Shown piece after piece: positions 53,200-63,036 of a stretch of DNA of 64,000 nucleotides. This DNA is from Ceratothoa steindachneri (Eukaryota > Arthropoda > Malacostraca > Isopoda > Cymothoidae), in NCBI GenBank assembly GCA_963969495.1, contig OZ018321.1:128669620-128733619 (forward strand), in the 5' to 3' direction. Each line of letters opens with the position of its first letter. The stretch's first letter is position 1. Position numbers and translations under genes: made by a program. The notes under the pieces were generated by a model. The model saw only the letters and a list, made by a program, of their open reading frames with translations. It was not told the DNA's origin and ran no database searches.

Positions 53200-54000
53200 T
53201 AGAACTTTAATTAGAAACATGAACCAATGAAATTTAACACACTAACTACACAGAAATGAATTCAACAAATTTAAGGGAGGCTTTCTCAATGACATACTTG
53301 AATAAATAATAATCGCTGACCCACAACTCACTCTAATCTTAAATGCAACTGACCTCAACAAAACATAAACCAGGGGTTTAAATACCTTACACGATTCCTC
53401 GAGAATCGGATTTCAGTTTGACCTTGAACTCAATAGTTGACACCTCAAGAATGTTATTTCCGGGCCGACACGTGGATCAGCACCCAGATGGGCCGAAGGG
53501 AGAAATACTTTAAAGCCACAGAGGACTTAGGGGCGTGTGGCAGATGGAGGATGCACGCCTTCAGGAGGAAATGATCTCACCACGAGACAGGGAAAGATTG
53601 TTTCTTCTTCTCTTCGGGATTCTCTGGGAATAATTCGCACTGGCGAGCGATGAGCCAATGCGTGAGTCCTTTGACTCAAGGAAGTGCTGGAGGAAGTTCA
53701 CTCAGGGGTATTTCTCAAGGGTGAGGAATATCTCTGTGCTTTCGGATACACCAGAATAGGGGGGTTTTTCTGACGGGAGTAGGTTGAACTTGCTTCTTGA
53801 ATCAAGTTAACTTAAAGTTCGGTGTAACCACCAGGAACTGGCTCCGGATGAGCTTCTTCTTAGTTCCTTCTGCTGGCAGCCGGGGCTCTTGCCGTTCTTT
53901 GTCGCCTTGATGAGTAACCTGATCTACTCTGTTTTTCCAAATTTATTTGATTTTATACTTCAATACCCCAATGGGGGTAGGGGAAGGATGAGGGGGGGGG
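53200..54000 (-). other. LTR-like non-coding segment
   Basis: On the minus strand a TATA-like GTATTTAAACCCC lies near 53390, followed by about 160 bp of leader. There is no coding sense. A short inverted repeat GTTTCTA/TAGAAAC is at 53186-53218. The solo-LTR reading is weak because no target duplication was found. Confidence 0.25.
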
Positions 54001-54749
54001 AACAGGCTGCATTACGTTTTCTCCTCTAACGGTTTTTCTCAGCGCGTGATTCAGCTAACACTAAAGGGGAGCTTCTGGCTTTAGGATGACACTCCTCTAA
54101 TTTTGCATATGCGGGGAAATTGAATACTAACTTTTAGGGGAAATCTTGCTGTTTTAACCGATGTTAGGGTCTCGGGTCCGACCTGAACTGATTAGTGCAT
54201 TATGTGGTGTGGGACGGCCGGCCAGATTCTCTTCGAGACGAGGGGCGAGAAGGAAGGGGGTTCAGTGGTCAGGCTACGGTGTCTCCACTGTCAGGACGTT
54301 GTGGTTACAGACCAATGCATCAATTGTGAGTTGAGGAGTATTGATTCCCTCACAGTGTGAATTTAAAGAATAGAGGTTGTGTGAGAGACAAAAGAAATAG
54401 TTCCCTGGTGAAAGGGTAGCTCTGTTTGTTTAAGTCTTTCATTTTGGAGCTATTTTGTGTTTGTTTTTTGTTTGTTGTTTTGTTTTTGTGCTTTTTTTAT
54501 AAACTATAAAATCTATAGTTTATTCTAATTAAATTAAAAATGTTAATTTAATTATAGTTTATATATGGTCTTATTAGCATTCAAGCCTTTATTTGGGGCA
54601 GTGTTTTTGTTCCCGCTATGAGTTTTAAAAAGATTTTGTGAAAATAAAAATAAAAATAGGTAAACTTGTTGATAGTATATGAATTTAGTCTAAAGAAACC
54701 TGAGCATTTCATTATTTGTTTTTTTTTGTGATTTTTCGATTTTGTCATG
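54001..54749. other. non-coding stretch before the Jockey-like element
   Basis: Mixed composition, G-rich near 53990-54010, no gene recognised. It may include the 3' UTR of the minus-strand Jockey-like element. Confidence 0.3.
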
Positions 54750-54872
54750 TGTATTTTGGAGTCACATCGCCGTCAGACTGTGCCTTACTACTTTGTCGAG
54801 CGACCTCGATGTCTAGTTGTGTACAAAAGAACTCCGGGTGACAAGCGGGTGCCAATGGCTCGCCAGATTCTC

Positions 54873-56690
54873 TTACTCCTGGAGCGCCACGTTGATCGAA
54901 GAAAAACCAACCGAGTCATGGAACTCCCTCTGTCGTTTATATTCTCTTCTTCGGGTGTTTATGATGATAAGCGCAGGTTTGTTCTGGATCTTTAGTAGTT
55001 TCGCATTGTGGGTCTTGGCGCTCGTCTTCAGTGGCACCTGGGGGTAGAGGAGCCTCGAGCGAATGCATACATTGAATATCTTCAGTTTATTTGAGGGATT
55101 TAGATCATGGAACCTATAACATTCCTTTAAATATCTCTTGCTATTCGCCACTGTTCGCTCGATATGACTTGCGTAGCCCCTGGTGGTGATTTTGAGCCCC
55201 AGAACCGTCCCTTTCATTCAGTAGGGGATTCGCTCAGCGTCGACACGTATATCGTTGAAGGTCTTGCAAAACATGGGAATCACTTTGAATTATGGGGCAT
55301 TGGTTGATATTTTTCATCTTCTCTCGAAAGAATCGATGTTAGCTATCTCCTTAGCCGTATTCCTCGCTATAAATTTCCTGTGAACATAAGCGTCTGTACA
55401 AATTTGCGATATATCGTCAGCGAACTGTACGTATATCGTACCCTCCGAAAGAAGTTGTGGTAAGTCACGTGTATAAATGTTGTATAAAAGGGGACTGAGA
55501 CAGCCTCCTTGAGGGACCCCTGCTTCTAGTTCGAATGCGGGTCCTTTATGTTCTCTGATTTGTATGTATGCTCTCCTCTCCATTATGTAGTCGCACAAAA
55601 TTCTCTCAAGAATGGTGTTGAGGCCTACTTGAAGGATCTTATATTGTAGGCCTCTCTTTTTGATATCGCGAAACACCAGGTCAGCATGCCTTTGTCTGCC
55701 TTTATTTTCGCAAGCTTTTTCGGTAACGAAGGCTAGTGCCGTGTCGATCCCTCTTTTTCTTCTGAAGCCGTGTTGCTGCTCAATATGCAAGTTGGCATCA
55801 TCGAGAAAAGAGTTGACTCTGTTAGCCAATATCTTCTCTAAGACTTTGCCAGCAAATTCTAAGAGAGATATCGGTCGAAAGTTGGCAGGGCAGTTCGGGG
55901 GCTTTCCCGGTTTAGGGATGAAAATTATCTTGGCCACTTTCCACTGCTCAGGAAAATAGCCCTTGTTAAGAGTCGCGTTCATGATGTTGAGTAGGCCACT
56001 GCAAACTTTAGGCGGGGCCTGGATGAAATTCTCGCGGATCAGCCCCTTAATACCCGGGGCTCTTTGACGAAAGGATTTCAGGGTAACGGAGAGTTGTAGG
56101 GCAGTTATTCTACTGTCATAGTACTCCATAAATCTTCCCTGCGACACACAGTGGTGAGGAGAGGTTTTGTGTATTTGTGTGATTAACTGTTGGATTACAC
56201 AAGTTTCAAATTTGAGGTGGTAATTGTCATTTTCTTACGGGGTAATTTTGAAGATTGAAGACTAGAAAATTCTAAACTTTTCTTCAATCTCTTCAATTTC
56301 AGTAATCTTTTGGCTGTTTTGAGTGATTGTCATTTTTGTTTGTGGAGGGTTTCCTTTAAGACGTTTAATCGTCTGCCAGAAGGTGTGTGAGTCTTTTTCT
56401 ATGTCAAGTCTGTCTATTAGTCGGTCCCATAGTAGCATTTGCTGGTCTGTAATTAGTGACCGGAGTTCATCCTTAATTTGTCTTAGTCTTCTGTAAGATT
56501 GTGGTTGGGGCGTATCAGCGCTACCTTATTTGACAGGTCCCTATATTCTTGGGCTAGGGCTCTCATGGGAGAGGTCCAGGGGAGAGCTGGAAGGGTTTTA
56601 TAATTGATACTGGGAATGCTATTTTGATTGGCTTAGATTAGGTAATCAGTAATTTTATCCAGCTCCTCATCTATTTCTTCTAAAATAGCA
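54873..56690 (-). pseudogene. Jockey-like reverse transcriptase
   Basis: Order on the minus strand: FWQTIKRLKGNPPQTK (56400-56340), FRQRAPGIKGLIRENF, WKVAKIIFIPKPGKPP, NFRPISLLEFAGKVLEKIL, QQHGFRRKRGIDTALAFV, VFRDIKK directly followed by RGLQYKIL, AGVPQGGCLSPLLYNIY and YVQFADDISQIC (FADD catalytic box, near 55420). The thumb follows after a shift near 55220 (ERTVANSKRYLKECYRF). About seven residues (normally AFDKVWH-like) are missing inside motif A, although its first Asp remains. This deletion and the frameshifts make it inactive. Confidence 0.85.
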
Positions 56691-56692
56691 TC

Positions 56693-57650
56693 TGTCGTGG
56701 TATGACCGGGTGTATGCCGTTATAAGCACACTGGCTTACTGGTCGACCGAAATTAAGGCTCCACCTGGGGATGGCTTTAACAGTGCTTTAAATACACAAT
56801 TGCTAAGCCAAGGAATTTTCCAACACGGCTACAAAAAATACTTTAATAGGAGTAAAGATTACATATACATATAGGGCAAGTTAAATGACAATGCAATTAA
56901 ATATTGATGGTTCACTGCTAAGGTAATTGAACCAAGGGATAATTAATAAAGTTATGATTTTACAACTATGCAAGTTCTAGAGTAAAGGGGATCCTTGAGG
57001 TTCGACGCGGTAAAGGTGGGAGATGCGTGACGAAGCCGGGGTTAAATCCCTTTTACCTTGATGTGCGGCTAGTAGGACCATGTAGGTAAGGACGACCTTG
57101 AACTTGTGGGCGTCTAACGGGACACTCAATCCATTTTCTTGAGGCTGAAGTGTGTGTGGGGTGGGTGGGGAGCTCTTATCCTTAAGAGGCAATCAAAGGG
57201 TGCTTCAGGGATGGCTTTTTTCGATCCTTGAAATCCGAAGACGTGGTGAGAAGGGTTGAAGCGCAACCAAATCTATATCCACGAATAACACAGTGACGAC
57301 TAGCTTTTCCTTGGCTCTTCGACAATCACTCAATTCTTCTCTGGACCAAAATGTAGTCGATTCCCTTTCACTTACGAAGACGTTACTGCTAACGTACTGA
57401 ACGGTGGCTTCACACACAATCTGTCTGTGAATTCTGAACTGTCGAATATATACCCCGAAATTATCTAGACGGAGAGAGAGATTCATCACCAACAGACTTC
57501 CTTAATTGCCTTCGGTCGCGATAAGGTTGTATAGTGCGATGCCCACTTAATGGTCTCTCCATTGTTCTAATATTCGCAGTATATAGGGCAGACGAATTTA
57601 GAGCGGTCAACGGCCAACTGCGGATGTCGGGGGGAGGGAGGATTCCTTCT
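56693..57650. mobile_element. insertion in Jockey-like ORF2, solo-LTR candidate
   Basis: The segment starts TGTCGTGGTATGACC after ...TAGCATC and ends TTCTTCCA before TAGCATC, giving a 7-bp duplication and TG...CA ends. It has no coding sense; a 95-codon frame at 57205-57492 shows no domain. Seven bases is longer than the usual 4-6 for LTR elements, so another non-autonomous element remains possible. Confidence 0.5.
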
Positions 57651-57655
57651 CTCTC

Positions 57656-58400
57656 TCATTCTTCCATAGCATCAAATAAGGGGTCGGGGATATAATTTAA
57701 GAGGTACTTTCTATAATTTTTCCAGTTCGCTTGCTTATAGCTTTTGCGTTTTATGATTTCAATTTTAATGGGATTTACTCCAAGTGTCAATTTGATAGCC
57801 TGGTGGCCGCTCGGAAGGATGGGGCCCACTTCAATGTAGTAATTGCAAGGAAACCTGATCCTAGATAGGAAGATATTGGGTTTCGTTGCTGCTGTCCCAG
57901 ATATGTACATCAGGAATTCTGGTTCTATCCTTGTTATCTATTGTCTGTCGAGTAGTAGTAGCTCGATGTTTCTACCTGCATTGTTGTAGGAGGTATATCC
58001 TGCCGCTGCGCATCTTACGTTTAAATCTCCGGCGAAGATAACGTTTTTTTCGATTGCTAAATACCTGAAAGAGGCTGTGCTTGGGCACATAGCCACGTCT
58101 TGGGGGTTGGTACCCCGTGGCTACGACCAATCTCCCTAGGGCAGTGCCCAATTCGATGGCAGGGAGGATTCATCTAAGTCCTCAAGGGTCCTGTATTTTA
58201 GTCCTTTTTGACGGCTATTGCGCAGCCGTCATACCTTTCCTGACTGTTATTTTTGCTATATGTCAGGGTCACTCTGTTGCATAATATTGCCATAGGTAGA
58301 ACCTTTTCCGTCCCATCCACTGACGTTCATATGTATAATCGTAAGTCTGTCTGCAATTTTGTGTAGTGCTGGTTTTCTAGTGTGTAGGATTAAAGTAGAC
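57656..58400 (-). pseudogene. Jockey-like APE endonuclease domain
   Basis: FAGDLNVRCAAAGYTSYN near 58045-57990 (GDLN box) and, further on, PNIFLSRIRFPCNYYIEVGP and LPSGHQAIKLTL near 57830-57780 (normally SDH; here SGH, so the catalytic Asp is lost). It ends at NYIPDPLFDA by the insertion site. Frames are broken between the blocks. Confidence 0.75.
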
Positions 58401-58475
58401 GTTTATTCGCGTTTATTTTAGCCCCGTGTGTTCTACTGGGTGGGGTGTGCTCTCTGCCGTTTCCTTTTTTCTATA

Positions 58476-59990
58476 TTATGTGTCCGTGATCGTTTGAAAG
58501 CAGTCCAGCGTCAGTCTACCCATGTTTTGAGCGAGAGCATCTTTAATCTGCCGCTCGGGAACCTCATCTGAATATTCCCACTTGTACCATCCGGTCCTAA
58601 AACCTTCAGCTACTTCGCGGGAATCGAGCTCCTTTGGGAAGGAAGCTGATTCGGGGGCAAATATTTTGAGGTTGAATCCCCTCGCGTGGTATTTGAGCTG
58701 ATGCTCTCTACCTCGCGATGAGAAGTAGTTTGACCTTTGGCGGCAGGTTTTGGAGGGTTTCCTTGATCGTGGAGACCTGGCCTCCTTGGGTCTCATTGCT
58801 TTCTTGTTGGGTGTGTGTGTTTATGTGAAATTTGTAGTGATGGTGTTTTTACTGGGTGAAGCTGGCGTCTGTTTGGTTGTTTGCGTGTATGCTGTTTATT
58901 GAGATGCAGATTGCGTGTATTGGCTGTGTTTAAGGTCGTGGGAACCTTCTGGCATACATCTTGGCACTGAGGAGCTACGCTAATTCTCATAACTTCCTCT
59001 GATGATGGGTTGTCTGGAAATCCGATCTCTTGCATCCCGTTCTTTACGAGCATGCGGTTGACTACCATGGTAAAGATACCTTGGCAAGTAATGTTTGCAG
59101 TGTGCACAGAGTAAATGCAGCACATTATTTTGGTTAATTTTCATTTTCTATGTGGAGGAATGTCTTTTGGTTGTTAGTCTTGTAATGGCGGTCTTGGATA
59201 CTTTTGCATAGGTTGAGTTGGCCTTTTTCTCTTTGGATTCGCGTTTTATTTGAGTTTGGATTTGGATTTCCTGCTTTTTAACCGGACATGCCATAGACAT
59301 AGTTCGGTGGGTGCCTTCACAATTCAAGCCTTTGGGGGAGTTACTAGGGTAGTCATGCCAAAATTGGTCGCAGCCGGCGCAAATAGAGCACAAAGTAAGG
59401 TCTTTTTTAGAGCCGTTGCACGTAGTGTGCTTGCCGTACTTAAAGCACCGAAAGCACATTTGTAAGTTGACAAACTTGTCTCGTTCCATTTGCTCTGAGC
59501 AGACTTTTACGTTGAAGAGAAGCAGACCGTTTTCCTTTGCTTTTTGAGCCATAGGCGTGTCCTCAAAAACAACCTTGAACACGTGCGTGTAATTCTTGAG
59601 TTTGATAACCTCAGCTACCTTTACCAACGGGTGGTTCCGTTCAATTTCAATTTAAATCGCATCTGCCGAGTGGCACCCGACCCAGGGGTCGAGGCGCCTG
59701 CAGATTAAGCTACGGTGTGATCTAATTTGTAGCGGTGTGGTCGGTTTTAAGTTAATGATCTTTAGGCATTCAGCGGCCTTGCTTTAGGTCAAGGCTTCAC
59801 ATTCAGCCTCCCTCGCGCAAATGGCCGAATTACCATTTGGAATTTCGATCAGTCGAACCAATGCAATGCTCAGAAATCCGAATTTTTTTTGGAATACCTC
59901 ACCCCTGTCTGGTTTTGGGCCCTCCGAGAGGGCCCGGAGAGTCATGTGGAGGGTATCTCTCTTTTCACCTGCATCCTATCGCGAGATAGT
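58476..59990 (-). pseudogene. Jockey-like ORF1 (gag) with zinc knuckles
   Basis: N-terminal FGFLSIALVRLIEIPNGNSA near 59890, then KNYTHVFKVVFEDTPMAQKA and the knuckles CFRCFKYGKHTTC, CSICAGCDQFWHDYP and NCEGTHRTMSMACP (59470-59270). A Lys/Thr-rich tail and the C-terminal region IGFPDNPSSEEVMRISVAPQ follow in shifted frames. ORF1 binds element RNA. At least two frameshifts and two stops are seen. The second knuckle has lost one Cys (...HDYP). Confidence 0.8.
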
Positions 59991-60028
59991 GTAGTGGTAT
60001 TATGAGCGTATTTGAGTATGAATTTATG

Positions 60029-60060
60029 TATATATCTATATATATATATATATATATATA
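60029..60060. repeat. (TA)n, left of Tc1
   Basis: Short TA tract directly before the Tc1 left end. Together with 61607-61646 it was one tract before Tc1 insertion. Confidence 0.9.
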
Positions 60061-60342
60061 CAGCCTTGGCCAAAATTATTAGGCCACCCTAGTGTTTCTG
60101 GGTTCTGCTATCTCAATGTTAATGAAACACGTGTACATGGTGGTTTATGGTATATTACACAATTTACATTAGTTTAATATCTGGTTGACCCTCCTTTAGC
60201 TTCAACTATCACTTTTATAGTGTATTCTACGTATGTAACCAATTTTGTGCAAAAACCAACGTCCACAATTAACCTATTTTCCCTTGATTATTCCAGTGTT
60301 TTATGATAAAATACGTTGTAGATACAGTTAATAAACAGTTAA

Positions 60343-61428
60343 ATGCCTAAAATAAGGGAGTTGAGTGAGTGTGAGCGAGGTCAAATCGTGGCTCATCATC
60401 AAGATGGAATGTCTCAAAGGCAAATTGCTCAGAAGATGCAATGTTCTCGATGTGTGGTGCAAACGACTCTCGGGCGCTTCAGAGAAACAAAAGATGTGAA
60501 GACAATACAAAGAACATGGAGAAAAAAGGTTACAACGCCTCGTAATGACAGATCCATCATCCATCAGTCGCTCAGAAGCAGGAGAAAAACATTGTCAGAG
60601 CTCTGTGCGGACTTGAACGAGGCGGGTACATCACAAATATCAACCAGAACTGTTAGAAGAAGGCTTGTAAAGTACGGTCTGAAAGACTGTAAAGCCAAGA
60701 AGATGCCATGGATTTCTGAAGCGAATATGAATAAATGTCTTCAGTTGGGCAAAAACCACTTAAATTGGACCAGTGAGCAATGGTCGAAAGTCATATGGTC
60801 TGATGAAAGTAACTATGAGGTAAGATAGTACAATTATTCAATCAATATATACACTCAGAATATCTGTGTTTTTTACCAAAATATATAAGAAATATCTAAC
60901 ATAAGGATAATATTATCGTTCATGTTTTTTACTCGGGCTTTTGGCACATCTGGTGCAACTTTCGTGCGTCGCAGAGTTGGGAAAGCATTTTAGGCTGAAT
61001 GTCTGGTACCAACCGTAAAATATGGGTGTGGTTCTATCATGTTGTGGGCCTGCATATCTGCCACAGGACCCGTGAAAATATTTTTATGTCAGGGAAGAAT
61101 GAATTCAGCTAACTATGTTTCCATGTTATCGGATGTTTAAGAGCCATCAATTGCTAAATTACATCCAGGAGTGTCGAAAAACAGTGTTATCTTTCAACAG
61201 GACAGCGCTCGATATCATGCAACTAAGAATACTCGTCAATGGTTTGAGATACAGGGTATTGTTCCCATGGGCTGGCCAGCTCAAAGCCCCGATCTAAATC
61301 CGATCGAACACCTATGGGGAACTCTTGGAAAAGCTACCAAGAAAAAAATAATTAAAAATAAAGAGCATTTTTACCAAAAACTTAGAGAAGAATGGAGTAA
61401 GTTGTGTCTAGCACCTGCAAAAAACTAG
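60343..61428 (+). pseudogene. Tc1 transposase with a decayed intron
   Basis: MPKIRELSECERGQIVAHHQ starts at 60343. It has a paired-like helix-turn-helix (SQRQIAQKMQCSRCVVQTTL), then WTSEQWSKVIWSDESNYE (first Asp). After 60820-60936 the same frame resumes with AFGTSGATFVRRRVGKAF, continuing to IFQQDSARYHATKNT (second Asp) and SPDLNPIEHLWGTL (Glu; DD34E), ending LAPAKN at 61428. Exon lengths are in phase. Two stops (TAG near 60991, TAA near 61138) inactivate it. Without the intron the protein would be about 322 residues, close to the family size. Confidence 0.88.
60820..60936 (+). other. probable intron in Tc1 transposase, acceptor lost
   Basis: 117 bp starting GTAAGATAG after the GAG codon and ending CATGTTTTTTACTCGG before GCT TTT GGC. 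It is AT-rich with stops, and removal restores the conserved E-[VA]-F-G context in frame. A CAG acceptor changed to CGG would explain the missing AG. Confidence 0.55.
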
Positions 61429-61604
61429 TTGATTTTATGCCTAACCGTATAAAAGCGGTAATTAGAGCTAAAGGAAGGTCAACCAAATATTAAAACCAAT
61501 GTATATTGTGAAATATACTGTAAACCACCATGTCCACGAGTTTCATTAACATTGAGATAGCAGAAACCAGAAACACTGGGGTGGCCTAATAATTTTGGCC
61601 AAGG

Positions 61605-61606
<2 letters not shown>

Positions 61607-61646
<40 letters not shown>
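61607..61646. repeat. (TA)n between Tc1 and PLE
   Basis: TA tract that borders the minus-strand PLE 3' end. Tc1 inserted within it. Confidence 0.97.
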
Positions 61647-61649
<3 letters not shown>

Positions 61650-62284
61650 TAATGGAGTCATTCCTTGGGAACCTTATTAGTAGCAGGAATATGAAGACAT
61701 ATGCGATGGTTTTGTACATTTAATTTTACGGACGTTTCGGTCATTAACGATGACCATCATCAGCGAATTCTAAGTACAAAGAATTATTTTTATAAGAATA
61801 ACTAAACACAGCAATAAAAACATTACAGTAGTCAAAAATGATAACCGAAAGCAAGAAGTTAAAATGAAATATATAATCCTAAACCGTTGAAAGCAAATTG
61901 GTGAAAATCTATTAATAAGAAATTGATGTACTATCGTAAAAAATAACTAAATTATATAATAATCCCATGAGTTTAAAATATGCATAATAAACATGAATTA
62001 AATTCCTATCGAAATACCTAAATTGTAAAATATAGCAATAAAGTCGAAAGCAAGGCATGAAGAAATCGATTAATAAGACTGAGAAAAAAAAGAAGATAAA
62101 ATAATCCCATGAACAGCAAATATGAATAATAAACATGAATCAAGCAGAATACAAAAAATTCACTATAAACCACAGCAAGAGAGAATTATAAGGGCAGGGC
62201 GAACAATCGAAAATAAGTTAGATCAGGGAGTATGTAATCGAAGCGGATATTAATAAATGGAGCGAAGCAAGTAATTCAATTAAG
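61647..62284 (-). mobile_element. PLE family 1, third copy, 3' UTR only
   Basis: Matches 7341-7925: TTCCTTGGGAACCTTATT, the hammerhead block, then the same UTR to CAATTAAGTT, where it is 5'-truncated. An ACTTT repeat follows at about 62285-62306. It is more diverged than the 7-12 kb arms are from each other. Confidence 0.85.
61725..61770 (-). ncRNA. hammerhead ribozyme motif, PLE family 1 (third copy)
   Basis: CTGATGA, stem II GGTCAT/ATGACC with loop CGTTA, GAAA, ACGT and CGTC as in the other copies. Stem I is weaker because the strand after cleavage reads CGTA instead of CGGA (U-U mismatch at the third pair). Confidence 0.75.
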
Positions 62285-62639
62285 TTCTTTACTTTACTTT
62301 ACTTTAGGTTAAAGTGGTGAAATTGTGTGGTAGGTATATAAAGGTGTGAATAAGTTTTCTAGTTTGCCCTGGTGTTAGGGCATCACTAGCATTCTTCATG
62401 TCGTGGTTAACTAAAAAAAAAATTCCTCCGTCAAAAAAGTAGCTGACTGTCATTGACAGTCAGTTTCCTCCGTATAAATATATATAAATAAATCTCTGTG
62501 TAATAAGTATTTCCACCTTCGAAGCATTCAAGCCTTTCAAGGTTGACTTTTCTAGCTGAATGATCTCAGTGTTGATTGTTCTTCAATTCCTTTTAATGTG
62601 GGCATTTAGCCCTTGTCTTAGTTTGGTATTCGTTGAATT

Positions 62640-62945
62640 GTTGGGTTATTTGTTGACAATGGGTATTGGGGAGTTGGGCACTTCGCCTCTTTTAATTCTT
62701 GACTTTTGACAAATGGGAATTGGAGAGTTGGGCACTTCGCCTCTTTTAATTCTTGACTTTCAACTAATTAATTGTAACATGGGTGTTGGGGAGTTGGGCA
62801 CTTCGCCTCTTTTAATTCTTTACTTTTGACTTTTAGGTGTGGGCACTTCGCCTCTTTTATATTTAATTTTGGTATTATTTTATTAATACTTGCTATGTAA
62901 CTATAGGGGGGGGAGGGGACTTTAGTGTGGGCACTTCGCCTCTTT
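62640..62945 (-). repeat. Jockey-like 3' UTR with five GGGCACTTCGCCTC copies
   Basis: Copies at about 62676, 62729, 62796, 62840 and 62929, the first three within a longer repeat (TTGGGGAGTT before, TTTTAATTCTTGACTTT after). On the coding (minus) strand this is GAGGCGAAGTGCCC, the same motif as in 21238-22898. Confidence 0.9.
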
Positions 62946-63036
62946 TTCAATTGGTTGTTAAAAATTGTAAGAATCTAGACTGCTTGTCAACTTTTAGGTT
63001 CTTGAGTCGTGGACCTATTATAGGAGTGGACTAACC

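Larger units (their letters stand above)
54750..59990 (-). mobile_element. Jockey-like non-LTR retrotransposon with ORF1 and ORF2
   Basis: Minus strand: ORF1 with zinc knuckles (59990-58476), endonuclease (about 58400-57656), RT (56690-54873). ORF2 is interrupted by the insertion 56693-57650. The flanking frames ...DPLFDA and ILEEIDEELDKI join sensibly across it. It is related to 63037-64000 and 19256-21295 but not identical. The 5' end lies near the Tc1 and (TA)n at 60029. Confidence 0.85.
60061..61606 (+). mobile_element. complete Tc1-like element with about 165-bp TIRs
   Basis: Ends CAGCCTTGGCCAAAATTATT (60061) and its inverse (61606). The inverted repeats stay alignable for about 165 bp (60061-60227 against 61440-61606). 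The flanks are TA repeats, so the TA duplication is present but not separable. At 1546 bp it has the normal length for Tc1 elements with long TIRs. Confidence 0.93.

Noticed and set aside
54747..55047. Plus-strand frames of 76-82 codons
   Set aside because: Shadows of the minus-strand Jockey-like thumb and 3' region.
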